Part shown: positions 16,584 through 25,294 of the stretch, piece by piece
Layout: each line of letters opens with the position of its first letter
Position numbering within the stretch: the first letter of the stretch is position 1
Assembly: GCF_019029495.1 (NCBI RefSeq)
Contig: NZ_JAERQM010000002.1
Coordinates: 1 to 64,000, forward strand
DNA from: Falsiroseomonas oleicola
GTDB taxonomy: Bacteria; Pseudomonadota; Alphaproteobacteria; Acetobacterales; Acetobacteraceae
Direction of reading: 5' to 3'
DNA: 64,000 bases
Program-made: the position numbers and the translations under genes
Notes under the pieces: generated by a model
The model's input: only the letters and a program-made list of their open reading frames with translations
Databases searched by the model: none
Told to the model about the DNA's origin: nothing

Positions 16584-19313
16584 ATGTTCCAACGCCTCGT
16601 CCGCGCCGTATTCGGCAACACCAATGACCGGGCGCTGAAGCGCTTCCAGGCACGGGTGCCCGCGATCAATGCGCTGGAGCCCACGCTGGCCGCCTTGTCC
16701 GATGAGGCGCTGCGCGGCAAAACCGCGGAATTCCGTGCCCAGCTCGCCGCCGGGCGAACGCTGGACGACATCCTGCCCGAAGCCTTCGCCACGGTGCGGG
16801 AGGGTGCGAAGCGCGCCCTCGGCATGCGGCATTTCGACGTGCAGATGATCGGCGGCATGGTGCTGCATGATGGCCGCATCGCCGAGATGAAGACCGGCGA
16901 GGGCAAGACCCTGGTCGCCACCCTGCCGGTCTACCTGAACGCCCTGCCCGCCAAGGGCGTGCATGTGGTGACCGTGAACGACTACCTGGCCAGCCGCGAC
17001 GCGGAATGGATGGGCAAGCTCTACGGCTTCCTCGGCCTGACCACCGGCACCATCGTGCATGGCAAGTCGGACGAGGAACGGCGCGACGCCTATCACTGCG
17101 ACATCACCTACGGCACCAACAACGAATTCGGCTTCGACTATCTGCGCGACAACATGAAGTACCGGCTGGAGGACATGGTCCAGCGCGACTTCGCCTATGC
17201 CATCGTCGACGAGGTCGACAGCATCCTGGTGGATGAGGCGCGGACGCCGCTCATCATCTCCGGCCCCTCCGACGACAGCAGCGACCTGTACAGCCGCGTC
17301 GATGCGGTGATGAAGGAGCTGGTGAAGGATTCGTCCCTGTTCGAAAAGGACGAGAAATTCAAGACCGTCCACATGATCGAAGCGGGGACGGAGGCGCTGG
17401 AGGCGGCGCTGACCGAGGCCGGGCTGCTGACCGAGGGCGCGCTGTATGACAGCGCCAATGTGACCCTGGTGCACCACGCCAACCAGTCCCTGCGCGCGCA
17501 TGTGCTGTTCACCAGGGATGTCGACTACATCGTCCGGCAGGACAAGGTGGTCATCATCGATGAATTCACCGGCCGCATGATGGAAGGCCGCCGCTATTCG
17601 GAAGGCCTGCACCAGGCGCTGGAAGCCAAGGAAGGCGTCACCGTCCAGCCGGAAAACCAGACGCTCGCTTCCATCACCTTCCAGAACTATTTTCGGCTGT
17701 ATCCCAAGCTTGCCGGCATGACGGGCACGGCCTCGACCGAGGCCGATGAATTCGCCGAGATCTACAAGCTGGAAGTGGTGGAAATCCCCACCAATGTTCC
17801 GGTGGCCCGCCTGGACTCGGACGATGAAGTCTACAAATCCGCGCGCGAGAAGTACGAAGCGGTGGCCGTGCTGATCGCCGAGGCGCGGGAGCGCGGCCAG
17901 CCGACACTGGTCGGCACCACCAGCATCGAAAAGTCGGAGCTGATCTCCGAACTGCTGAAGCAGAAGGGCGTGCCGCACCAGGTGCTGAATGCCCGCTTCC
18001 ACGAACAGGAAGCCGGCATCGTGGCCCAGGCCGGCCGCCCCGGCTCCGTCACCATCGCCACCAACATGGCCGGCCGCGGCACCGACATCCAGCTCGGCGG
18101 CAATGCCGACATGCTGGCCCGCGCCGAGGTCGGCAACAGCGACAGCCCGGAATACGAGACGGTGCTGGCCCGCCACAAGGCGGAGGTGGAAGCGATCCGC
18201 CCGGCCGTGAAGGCCGCCGGCGGCTTGCTGGTGATCGGCACGGAACGGCATGAAAGCCGCCGAATCGACAACCAGCTTCGCGGCCGGTCCGGCCGCCAGG
18301 GCGACCCGGGCGCCAGCCGCTTCTTCCTGAGCCTGGAAGACGACCTGATGCGCATCTTCGGCAGCGACCGCATGGGCGGGATGCTGCAGAAGTTGGGCCT
18401 CAAGGAGGGTGAAGCCATTGTTCACCCCTGGATCAACAAGGCGCTCGAGAAGGCCCAGAAGAAGGTCGAAGCCCGCAACTTCGACACCCGCAAGAACCTG
18501 CTGAAATACGACGACGTCATGAACAACCAGCGCAAGGAGGTCTATGCCCAGCGCAAGTCCTTCATGATGGCGCCGGATGTGGCCGAGACGGTCGCCGAAA
18601 TGCGGCGGGAGACGATCGGCAAGCTGGTCGATGTCGCGATCCCGGAGAATGCCTATCCCGAGCAATGGGACACGGTGGGTCTGCAGGCGAAGGTTCTGGA
18701 CCTTCTCGGCCTGGACCTGCCCGTCGCCGAATGGGCGGGGGAGGAGGGTATCGACGAGACGCAGGTGCGCGAACGCCTCATCAAGGCGGCCGATGAAAGC
18801 TACGCTGCCCGCGTCGCCAATATCGGCACCGACCTGATGCGGATGGTCGAGAAGTCGCTGCTGCTTCAGATCTTCGACGCGGTTTGGAAGGAGCACCTTC
18901 TGGCGCTCGACCATCTGCGCCAGGGCATCGGCCTGCGCGCCTATGGCCAGCGCGACCCGCTGAACGAGTACAAGTCCGAAGCCTTCAACCTGTTCAACAG
19001 CATGCTGGAAGATCTGCGGGAGCGGACGACCACGGTGCTGATGCGCATCGACATCCGCCCCGATGCACCGCCGCCGATGCCGGAGCCGGTGCAGGTGATG
19101 GACCTGCGCCACCCGGACCCGAACGGCATGGCCGAGCTGGAATACGCCGACGCCCCGCCACCCGCCTATGGCGCCGCGCAGCCGGCCCGCCAGCCGATGC
19201 TGGCCCAGGCGGTGGACCCGAACGACCAGGCCACCTGGGCCGCCACCCCGCGCAACGCGCCCTGCCCCTGCGGGTCGGGGAAGAAATACAAGCACTGCCA
19301 CGGGCGGGTGTGA
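16584..19313 (+). CDS. secA: Protein translocase ATPase SecA
   Basis: A 909-aa motor of the Sec pathway. Visible are the Walker A motif MKTGEGKT near residue 105, the [19 protein letters not shown] motif near 210, the preprotein-crosslinking region, [10 protein letters not shown] near 565, and the C-terminal zinc motif [14 protein letters not shown] that binds SecB. It drives export of the many Sec-signal proteins seen here. The linkage with ppiC and argJ is conserved in Rhodospirillales. A hairpin at 19325-19346 follows the stop. Confidence 0.98.
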   Translation: MFQRLVRAVFGNTNDRALKRFQARVPAINALEPTLAALSDEALRGKTAEFRAQLAAGRTLDDILPEAFATVREGAKRALGMRHFDVQMIGGMVLHDGRIAEMKTGEGKTLVATLPVYLNALPAKGVHVVTVNDYLASRDAEWMGKLYGFLGLTTGTIVHGKSDEERRDAYHCDITYGTNNEFGFDYLRDNMKYRLEDMVQRDFAYAIVDEVDSILVDEARTPLIISGPSDDSSDLYSRVDAVMKELVKDSSLFEKDEKFKTVHMIEAGTEALEAALTEAGLLTEGALYDSANVTLVHHANQSLRAHVLFTRDVDYIVRQDKVVIIDEFTGRMMEGRRYSEGLHQALEAKEGVTVQPENQTLASITFQNYFRLYPKLAGMTGTASTEADEFAEIYKLEVVEIPTNVPVARLDSDDEVYKSAREKYEAVAVLIAEARERGQPTLVGTTSIEKSELISELLKQKGVPHQVLNARFHEQEAGIVAQAGRPGSVTIATNMAGRGTDIQLGGNADMLARAEVGNSDSPEYETVLARHKAEVEAIRPAVKAAGGLLVIGTERHESRRIDNQLRGRSGRQGDPGASRFFLSLEDDLMRIFGSDRMGGMLQKLGLKEGEAIVHPWINKALEKAQKKVEARNFDTRKNLLKYDDVMNNQRKEVYAQRKSFMMAPDVAETVAEMRRETIGKLVDVAIPENAYPEQWDTVGLQAKVLDLLGLDLPVAEWAGEEGIDETQVRERLIKAADESYAARVANIGTDLMRMVEKSLLLQIFDAVWKEHLLALDHLRQGIGLRAYGQRDPLNEYKSEAFNLFNSMLEDLRERTTTVLMRIDIRPDAPPPMPEPVQVMDLRHPDPNGMAELEYADAPPPAYGAAQPARQPMLAQAVDPNDQATWAATPRNAPCPCGSGKKYKHCHGRV

Positions 19314-19324
19314 GGAGGCAGGGC

Positions 19325-19346
19325 CGCTCCGTCCCTGGACGGAGCG
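19325..19346 (+). terminator. Hairpin between convergent secA and repeat-protein gene
   Basis: A 10-bp perfect stem CGCTCCGTCC / GGACGGAGCG around a 2-nt gap lies 12 nt after the secA stop and 6 nt before the end of the convergent gene. No T-run follows on either strand, so it is at best a bidirectional, factor-aided terminator. Confidence 0.45.
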
Positions 19347-19352
19347 CCGCCG

Positions 19353-19847
19353 CTACTTGCCACGCCGTCCCTGGCCCGGCCCGTCGCTGGGGTCCGAATC
19401 CGTCAGCCCGGTCTGCCGGCGCCTGCCGCCCCTGCCATTGCCGGGGCCATCGGAAGGATCGCTATCGGTGATGCCGGTACCGCCGCGCCGGTAGCCGCCC
19501 CTGCCATTGCCCGGGCCGTCAGAGGGGTCGCTGTCGGTGATGCCGGTCCCGCGGCGACGATTGCCGCCGCGTCCATTGCCCGGGCCGTCAGAGGGATCGC
19601 TATCCGTGATCCCGGTGCCGCGCCGCCGCCCGCGCCCATAGCCGGGGCCATCGGAGGGGTCTGAATCGGTAATGCCGCTGCGGTACTGAGCCGGCTGTCC
19701 CTGATCCCCGATATCGGTTGCTGGGCGCGCTGGGCTGGCGGCGGGTGCCGCCCCGCTGCCTTTTGCCCAGGCCATGCCTGGCAACAAGGCGCCGAGACGC
19801 AAAACGAACAGCCGTCGTCCCGGCCTGGGGGGATCCATTTTCGACAT
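19353..19847 (-). CDS. Exported protein with five Asp-Ser-Asp-Pro repeats
   Basis: A 164-aa protein. The N-terminus (RPGRRLFVLRLGALLPGMAWA) looks like a signal peptide, possibly Tat. The rest is five tandem units of 21-23 residues with the core GITDSDPSDGPGNGRGG, starting near residues 58, 79, 102, 125 and 147, joined by Arg-rich linkers. The regular Asp/Ser spacing resembles calcium-binding or phosphoserine-like motifs, but no family is recognised. ATG 19847 is chosen because it gives the signal peptide; an upstream in-frame ATG exists at 19910. Confidence 0.6.
   Translation of the reverse strand: MSKMDPPRPGRRLFVLRLGALLPGMAWAKGSGAAPAASPARPATDIGDQGQPAQYRSGITDSDPSDGPGYGRGRRRGTGITDSDPSDGPGNGRGGNRRRGTGITDSDPSDGPGNGRGGYRRGGTGITDSDPSDGPGNGRGGRRRQTGLTDSDPSDGPGQGRRGK
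19371..19676 (-). repeat. Coding tandem repeat, about 63-69 bp units
   Basis: Five in-register copies encode GITDSDPSDGPG plus a variable Arg/Gly linker. Unit lengths are 63, 69, 69 and 66 bp, always whole codons, so length variation is tolerated in frame. Third-position changes between units show the repeat is not freshly amplified. Confidence 0.85.
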
Positions 19848-19966
19848 CGTTCTGGCCGTTCCCTTCGCGTTCCGATGGTGGAGCGAAGGCCGGCTTCGGG
19901 CAAGGCGCATGACGGCTGGCCGAATGAATTCGGGGCCATCTTCCGCGCTGCCTCAGACCCGGTGCC

Positions 19967-21478
19967 TCACACCCGGCGCAGCGGCACCCGCGTGGACATC
20001 CAGGCGGCGAAGGCCACCAGCAGCGTCGCGGTGCCGAAGCTGGCGCGGAAGGCCGTGGTCATCTGCGCCCGGAACACCGCCTCCGCCGCCGCATCCAGCC
20101 CCGCCAGCGCCGCCGGCCCCTGGTTGACCAGGGCGACGAACAGCCGCGTCGCATCCTCGCCCATCACGGTCAGAGAACCGAACAGCACGGCCCCCAGCAG
20201 CGCCGTGCCCGTCGCCGCGCCGAGCGACCGGGTGAACTGGACCGAGGCGGTGGCGGAGCCAAGCCGCTTCGGCCCCGCCGCGACCTGCACCGAGACCTGC
20301 ACCATCGGGAAGGACATGCCGAAGCCGACCGAGATCAGCCCCAGCAGCCCGGCCATCACCGGCAGGGACAGGGCCGGCAGGCCGATGGTCAGTACCAGAA
20401 GCAGGCTGGACGACAGGCTCAGCCCGATGCCCGGCCAGCGCATGACATGGCCGGTGCGGGCCAGCAGCGCGCCGGAGGTCATCGCCCCGAAGCCGGCGCA
20501 GGCCGACAGCGGCAGCAGCGCCAGGCCGAGCTGGGCCGGCGACAGCCCGCGCACCGCCGCGAAATAGATCGGCAGGAAGGCGATACTGCCCACGAAGGCA
20601 CCCGCGACGCAGGAGGACATGAGGTTGGCGCGCCAGATGGTCGGATGGCCCAGCACGTCCAGCGGCAGCAGCGGGTCCGGCGCCCGCTTTTCCTGCCGCA
20701 GCAGCAGCCACAGCGCCGTGCCCGCCACCGCCGCGAGCCCCAGCGCCACCAGCAGCGGCCCCGGCGTCAGCCGCCGCGCCTGGTCCAGCGCCATCAGCGC
20801 CGGCGCGACGAAGACCGCGAAGAGCACCAGCCCCCACCAGTCGAAGCTGAACCCCTTGGACTGGCCGCGGGAGGCATCGCCCAGCCGGGTCACCGCCAGC
20901 CAGGCGGCGAGGCAGGACAGCGGCAGTTGCAGCGCGAAAATGCTGCGCCAGCCGAAATGCTCGGCCAGCAACCCGCCCAGCACCGGGCCCAGCGCGCTGG
21001 CGGTGGTGAAGACAGCGGCGATATAGGCCTGGAAGCGGCCGCGCTCCCGCGCCGGCACCACCTCCGCGATCAGGGCGACGGACAGGCTTATCAGGCCGCC
21101 GCCGCCGATTCCCTGCACCACCCGCGCCGCGGCCAGCGTGCCGAGCGAGCCCGCGAAGGCGCAGAGCGTGGCGCCCGTGGCATAGACGGCCAAGGCCACC
21201 AGAAGCATGCGCTGCCGCCCGAAGGCGTCGCCAAGCCGGCCATAGACCGGGGCGGCCACGGTATTGGCCACCAGATACAGCACGATGATCCAGGACAGCC
21301 GCTCGACATCGCCCAGGCCGCGCGCGATGGCGGGCAGGGCGGCGGCGACCAGGGTCTGGTCCAGCGCGGCGCCGAACATCGCCAGGCCGACGGCGGGAAA
21401 GACCCGGAAGAACAGGCGCCGCAGTTCGGCCGGCGGCACCGTTTGGGCCGGCGCGCCGCTGTCAGGGGGAGGGGTCAT
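19967..21478 (-). CDS. DHA2-type MFS multidrug exporter
   Basis: A 503-aa protein with 14 predicted membrane segments. MFS signatures: LDQTLVAAALPAIARGL in segment 1 (the DHA2 motif D1), GRLGDAFGRQRMLL in loop 2-3 (motif A), and ARVVQGIGGGGL in segment 4. The family exports drugs or metabolites using the proton gradient. No regulator gene is adjacent. It lies 30 nt downstream of accA in the same direction, so it may be read through from it. Confidence 0.9.
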   Translation of the reverse strand: MTPPPDSGAPAQTVPPAELRRLFFRVFPAVGLAMFGAALDQTLVAAALPAIARGLGDVERLSWIIVLYLVANTVAAPVYGRLGDAFGRQRMLLVALAVYATGATLCAFAGSLGTLAAARVVQGIGGGGLISLSVALIAEVVPARERGRFQAYIAAVFTTASALGPVLGGLLAEHFGWRSIFALQLPLSCLAAWLAVTRLGDASRGQSKGFSFDWWGLVLFAVFVAPALMALDQARRLTPGPLLVALGLAAVAGTALWLLLRQEKRAPDPLLPLDVLGHPTIWRANLMSSCVAGAFVGSIAFLPIYFAAVRGLSPAQLGLALLPLSACAGFGAMTSGALLARTGHVMRWPGIGLSLSSSLLLVLTIGLPALSLPVMAGLLGLISVGFGMSFPMVQVSVQVAAGPKRLGSATASVQFTRSLGAATGTALLGAVLFGSLTVMGEDATRLFVALVNQGPAALAGLDAAAEAVFRAQMTTAFRASFGTATLLVAFAAWMSTRVPLRRV

Positions 21479-21508
21479 GCGGGCGGGATCAAACCACCCG
21501 CGGGGCGG

Positions 21509-22465
21509 TCAGACGACCCCCGCGCGGCCCATATCCAGAAACTTCTCGCGCCGGCGCGCGCGCAGCGTGGCGCCATCCAGGGCCAGCAGGGGCTCCAGGC
21601 TGTCCCAGATCTGGCGGGACACGGCGGCCAGCATCGCCGCCGGGTCGCGATGCGCGCCGCCCAGCGGCTCCGCCACCACCGCATCCACCAATGCCAGCTT
21701 GCGCAGGTCCTCGGCGGTCAGGCGCAGCGCCTCGGCCGCCGTCGCGGCCTGGGCGGCGTCGCGCCACAGGATGCTGGCGCAGCCCTCCGGCGAGATCACC
21801 GAATAGATCGAATGTTCCAGCATCAGGATGCGGTCGGCGGCGGCGAGCGCGATGGCGCCGCCCGACCCGCCCTCCCCGATGATGGTGGCGATGAAGGGCA
21901 CCGGCGCGTCCAGCCCGGCCTCGATCGAGCGCGCGATGGCTTCCGCCTGGCCGCGCGCCTCCGCCTCGATGCCCGGGAAGGCGCCGGCGGTGTCGACGAA
22001 GGACAGGATTGGCAGGCCGAAGCGGCCGGCGAGCTCCATCAGGCGGCGCGCCTTGCGGTAGCCCTCCGGGCGGGCCATGCCGAAATTGTGTTTGACCCGG
22101 CTTTCGGTGTCGTGGCCCCGTTCCGTGCCGATGACCATGACGGCACGGCCACGGAACCGCCCCATGCCCCCGGTCACCGCCAGGTCATCGGCGAAGGCCC
22201 GGTCGCCGGCAAGTGGCAAGAAGTCCTCGATGAGGCCCTTGATGTAGTCGGAGGCGTGGGGGCGTTCCGAGTGGCGGGCGATCTGCGCCTTCTGCCACGG
22301 CGTCAGCTTGGCATAGGTGGCGAGAAGCAGCTTATGCGCCTTGTCGCGCAGCTTGCTGACCTCCTCGGCCACGTCGATGCCGCCGGCATCCGTGGTGCGG
22401 CGCAGCTCCTCGATCTTGCCTTCGAGTTCGGCGATGGGTTTTTCGAAATCCAGGAATTGGCGCAT
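21509..22465 (-). CDS. accA: Acetyl-CoA carboxylase carboxyltransferase subunit alpha
   Basis: A 318-aa subunit of the carboxyltransferase that moves CO2 from biotin to acetyl-CoA, the first step of fatty-acid synthesis. It starts MRQFLDFEKPIAELEGKIEEL and has the carboxyl-CoA binding region HNFGMARPEGYRKARRLMELA and the glycine-rich GEGGSGGAIALA. Length and motifs are standard. accD lies outside the window. Confidence 0.96.
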   Translation of the reverse strand: MRQFLDFEKPIAELEGKIEELRRTTDAGGIDVAEEVSKLRDKAHKLLLATYAKLTPWQKAQIARHSERPHASDYIKGLIEDFLPLAGDRAFADDLAVTGGMGRFRGRAVMVIGTERGHDTESRVKHNFGMARPEGYRKARRLMELAGRFGLPILSFVDTAGAFPGIEAEARGQAEAIARSIEAGLDAPVPFIATIIGEGGSGGAIALAAADRILMLEHSIYSVISPEGCASILWRDAAQAATAAEALRLTAEDLRKLALVDAVVAEPLGGAHRDPAAMLAAVSRQIWDSLEPLLALDGATLRARRREKFLDMGRAGVV

Positions 22466-22586
22466 GGCGCAGGCGGGTTACCCGAAAAGTGGTGGCTGCG
22501 TAAGGGTGGGGTCGGATTAAGCCGATGGAAACCGCCTTGTGGCAGGCTGGGGCTGCAATCCCCGCCGCCCGCGAAGGCCAAAACAA

Positions 22587-23873
22587 ATGTCATTCTTCCG
22601 CCGCGACCCATCGGATCTGTCGGTGAAGGCCGAATGGCTCGACACGCTGTCGAGCCATGCGGGCGTCGGACTCTGGGACGCCATACTGCATGAGGGGGAT
22701 GCGATGCACCCCCTGTCGCGCTGGACCTGGTCGGCGGAATTCCGCCGGCTCTGCGGCTTCGCCAGCGCCGCCGAATTCCCCGACAAGGTGCAGAGCTGGT
22801 CCGACCGCCTGCATCCGGAGGATATCGACGGCACCTTCGCCGCCTTCGGCGCGGCCCTGGCCAGCGGCAGCACCTATGACACCACCTATCGCCTCAAGGT
22901 GAAGGATGGCAGCTATCGCTGGTTCCGCGCGACGGGCGGCGTCATCCTGGATGCCAACCGCAAGCCGCGCCGCGCCTGCGGGTCCCTGGTCGATATCCAT
23001 GCGGCGAAGGAGGCGGAGGCCGCCAACCGGTCGATGATGCGCCGGATGGCCGACAGCTTCGAGGCGGAGGTGATGGCCCTGGTCGGCCAGGTGGCCAATG
23101 GCACCGCGCGCCTGGAACAGGATGCCAGGGCGATGAACGCCGCCGCCGCCCGCACCCTGGACCAGACCGGCACGGTGGCCGGCGCCGCCGCGAATACCAG
23201 CGGCAATGTCCGCTCGGTGGCGGAGACGACGGAGCAGGTGACCGCCTCGATCCAGGAAATCGGCAGCCAGGTGGTGCGGTCCACCAGCGCCACCGGCTCC
23301 GCCACCGAACAGGCGCGGGGTGCGACGCTGGTGGTGGAAAGCCTGATCGCCGATGTGCGGCGGATCGGCGATGTGGTGAAGCTGATCTCCGACATCGCCG
23401 GCCAGACCAACCTTCTGGCCCTGAACGCCACCATCGAGGCCGCCCGCGCCGGGGAGGCCGGGAAGGGCTTTGCCGTGGTGGCCAGCGAGGTGAAGACCCT
23501 GGCCGCCCAGACCGGCAAGGCGACGGAGGACATCACCGCCCGCATTCATGCCGTGCAGGTGGCGACCGACAGCGTTGCCTTGGCGATCCAGCAGGTGGCG
23601 GCGACCATCGTCAACCTGAATGAAAGCGCCTCCGCCATCGCCGCCGCCGTGGAACAGCAGGGCGCCGCGACGCGGGAGATCGCGCGCAGCGTGCAGCAGG
23701 CGGCCGGCGGCACCGACGAGGTGTCCTCCGCCATCGCCACGGTGGATGAGGCGGCGCGGGAGACGGGTTCGGTGGCCGGGCGGATCGTGGAGGATGCGCG
23801 GTCGCTCTCCGGCCAGGCCGGCGCGCTGCGCGACCAGGTGAACAGCTTCCTCGGCCGCATCCGCGCCGCGTGA
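22587..23873 (+). CDS. Soluble PAS-domain methyl-accepting chemotaxis protein
   Basis: A 428-aa cytoplasmic receptor with no membrane segment. Residues about 25-145 form a PAS domain with its PAC-like end ([25 protein letters not shown]). Residues about 150-428 form the signalling domain with the conserved tip [21 protein letters not shown]. Soluble PAS receptors often sense oxygen, redox or light. No CheA or CheW is near, so its kinase lies elsewhere. ATG 22587 is chosen because upstream codons are Arg/Pro-rich and precede no domain. Copy B of the structured element follows its stop. Confidence 0.9.
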   Translation: MSFFRRDPSDLSVKAEWLDTLSSHAGVGLWDAILHEGDAMHPLSRWTWSAEFRRLCGFASAAEFPDKVQSWSDRLHPEDIDGTFAAFGAALASGSTYDTTYRLKVKDGSYRWFRATGGVILDANRKPRRACGSLVDIHAAKEAEAANRSMMRRMADSFEAEVMALVGQVANGTARLEQDARAMNAAAARTLDQTGTVAGAAANTSGNVRSVAETTEQVTASIQEIGSQVVRSTSATGSATEQARGATLVVESLIADVRRIGDVVKLISDIAGQTNLLALNATIEAARAGEAGKGFAVVASEVKTLAAQTGKATEDITARIHAVQVATDSVALAIQQVAATIVNLNESASAIAAAVEQQGAATREIARSVQQAAGGTDEVSSAIATVDEAARETGSVAGRIVEDARSLSGQAGALRDQVNSFLGRIRAA

Positions 23874-23891
23874 GGGTGGCTGATACTCAGC

Positions 23892-24021
23892 GCACAAAGG
23901 TTTCACCTTTGTGCCCCTCAGACGCCGGGCGGGCCGCATCCGCGGCCCTTGGCTTCGCGGCATGAGCCGCGGCGCGCATTCGCGCGCTCGGCCCTTCGGG
24001 CCGCAGGTCGGCACTTCGTGC
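23892..24021 (+). repeat. Structured palindromic element, copy B
   Basis: Linkers: CCCTCAGACGCCGGGC (23915-23930), TTGGCT (23949-23954), TCGG (23988-23991), CCGCAGGT (24001-24008). Stems: a 10-bp hairpin 23892-23901/23905-23914 with a TTC loop; 23931-23937/23942-23948; 23956-23961/23966-23971 with loop ATGA; 23972-23977/23982-23987 with loop ATTC; a short CCC-TTC-GGG; and 24011-24014/24018-24021. Stem sequences differ from copies A and C but pairing is complete. It fills the gap between the convergent receptor and amidohydrolase genes. Confidence 0.85.
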
Positions 24022-24053
24022 GGTTGGTCTGATGCGGCCGAAGCTGCCCGGCC

Positions 24054-25235
24054 TTACCCCTGGCGCGGCAGTTCCTGCTCCGCCAGCGTGGCGAACCAGG
24101 AGGCGCCGATGGGCAGGATCTCGTCGTTGAAGTCGTATTTCGGGTGGTGGACCATGGCGTCGCCCTCGCCCTTGCCGCCTCCCAGGAACAGATAGGCGCC
24201 GGGCTTCTCGTTCAGCATGAAGCTGAAATCCTCGCCGCCCATGGTGGGCTGCGGCAGCGGGCGGGCGCGGGCCTCGCCGACCACCAGGGCGGCGGCGCGG
24301 GCGGCGGCCACCGTGCTCTCCGGCTCGTTCACCGTGGCGGGGTAGGCGCGGGTGAAGCTGGCCTCCGCCGTGGCGCCGAAGCTGGCGGCGACGCCGCTCA
24401 CGATGCGCAGGAAATTCGCCTCCAGAAGGTCGCCGACCTCCGGCAGGAACCAGCGCGCGGTGCCCTGCATCTGCACGCTTTCGGGGATGACGTTGAAGGT
24501 GAAGCCGCCCTTGATATGGGCGATGGTGATGACCCCCGCCTCCAGCGGATTCACGTTGCGCGCCACCACGGATTGCAGCGCGGTGACGATGTGGGAGGCG
24601 ATGAGGATCGGGTCGATGCCGTTATGCGGCATGGCGCCATGCGCGCCGCGACCGGTGATGGTCGCTTCCAGATTGGCCACCGCCGCCATCACCGGGCCGG
24701 GCGCGTGCAGAAAGATGCCGGCGGGCGCGCCGGGCCAGTTGTGCAGGCCGAAGATGCGATCCATCGGGAAGCGCTGGAACAGCCCCTCCTTCACCATCAC
24801 CTCGCCGCCGGCCAGGTTCTCCTCGGCCGGCTGGAACACCAGGTAGACGGTGCCGGCGAAGTTGCGGGTCTCGGCCAGGTACTTGGCCGCGCCGAGCAGC
24901 ATGGTGGTGTGGCCGTCATGGCCGCAGGCATGCATGATGCCGGGCGTCCGGGAGGCATAGGGCTTGCCCGTGGCCTCCTCGATCGGCAGCGCGTCCATAT
25001 CCGCCCGGAAGCCGACGGCGCGGCCATTCGGGCCGCCCTGGCCGTGGATCACGCCGACCACGCCGGTGGTGGCAATGCCGGTCACGACCTCGTCGCAGCC
25101 GAATTCGCGGAGCTTCGCGGCGACCACGCCGCTGGTCCGGGTCTCCTGGAAGCCCAGCTCCGGATGGCGGTGCAGGTCGTGGCGCCATTCCGTCATCTCG
25201 GGATGGAATTCGGCGATGCGGTTGATGACGGGCAT
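24054..25235 (-). CDS. M20-family amidohydrolase (aminoacylase/hippurate hydrolase type)
   Basis: A 393-aa metallo-aminohydrolase. Motifs are WRHDLHRHPELGFQE at the N-terminus, FRADMDALPIEE, MHACGHDGHTTMLLGAA with metal-binding Cys/His, and QPAEENLAGGEVM with the catalytic Glu. The dimerisation domain includes GAHGAMPHNGIDPI. Members cleave N-acyl or aromatic amides of amino acids; the exact substrate is unclear. It ends next to copy B of the structured repeat. There is no signal peptide, so it acts in the cytosol. Confidence 0.92.
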   Translation of the reverse strand: MPVINRIAEFHPEMTEWRHDLHRHPELGFQETRTSGVVAAKLREFGCDEVVTGIATTGVVGVIHGQGGPNGRAVGFRADMDALPIEEATGKPYASRTPGIMHACGHDGHTTMLLGAAKYLAETRNFAGTVYLVFQPAEENLAGGEVMVKEGLFQRFPMDRIFGLHNWPGAPAGIFLHAPGPVMAAVANLEATITGRGAHGAMPHNGIDPILIASHIVTALQSVVARNVNPLEAGVITIAHIKGGFTFNVIPESVQMQGTARWFLPEVGDLLEANFLRIVSGVAASFGATAEASFTRAYPATVNEPESTVAAARAAALVVGEARARPLPQPTMGGEDFSFMLNEKPGAYLFLGGGKGEGDAMVHHPKYDFNDEILPIGASWFATLAEQELPRQG

Positions 25236-25294
25236 GGGCGCGGCCTCCGGCTTGACCCTCCCTGTTTGGGACGGGTCACCGGACCGCGCAAGGT

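Noticed and set aside
16467-19301. 944-codon open frame opposite secA
   Set aside because: It is the antisense shadow of secA, with no recognisable domain, and secA motifs fully explain the strand.
19371-19676. Possible CRISPR array
   Set aside because: Units are adjacent, in frame and code for protein repeats; there are no unique spacers and no cas genes.
13154-23873. A chemosensory operon formed by CheB and the soluble receptor
   Set aside because: They are about 8 kb apart with secA, argJ and accA between them and no cheA, cheW or cheR, so linkage is not supported.
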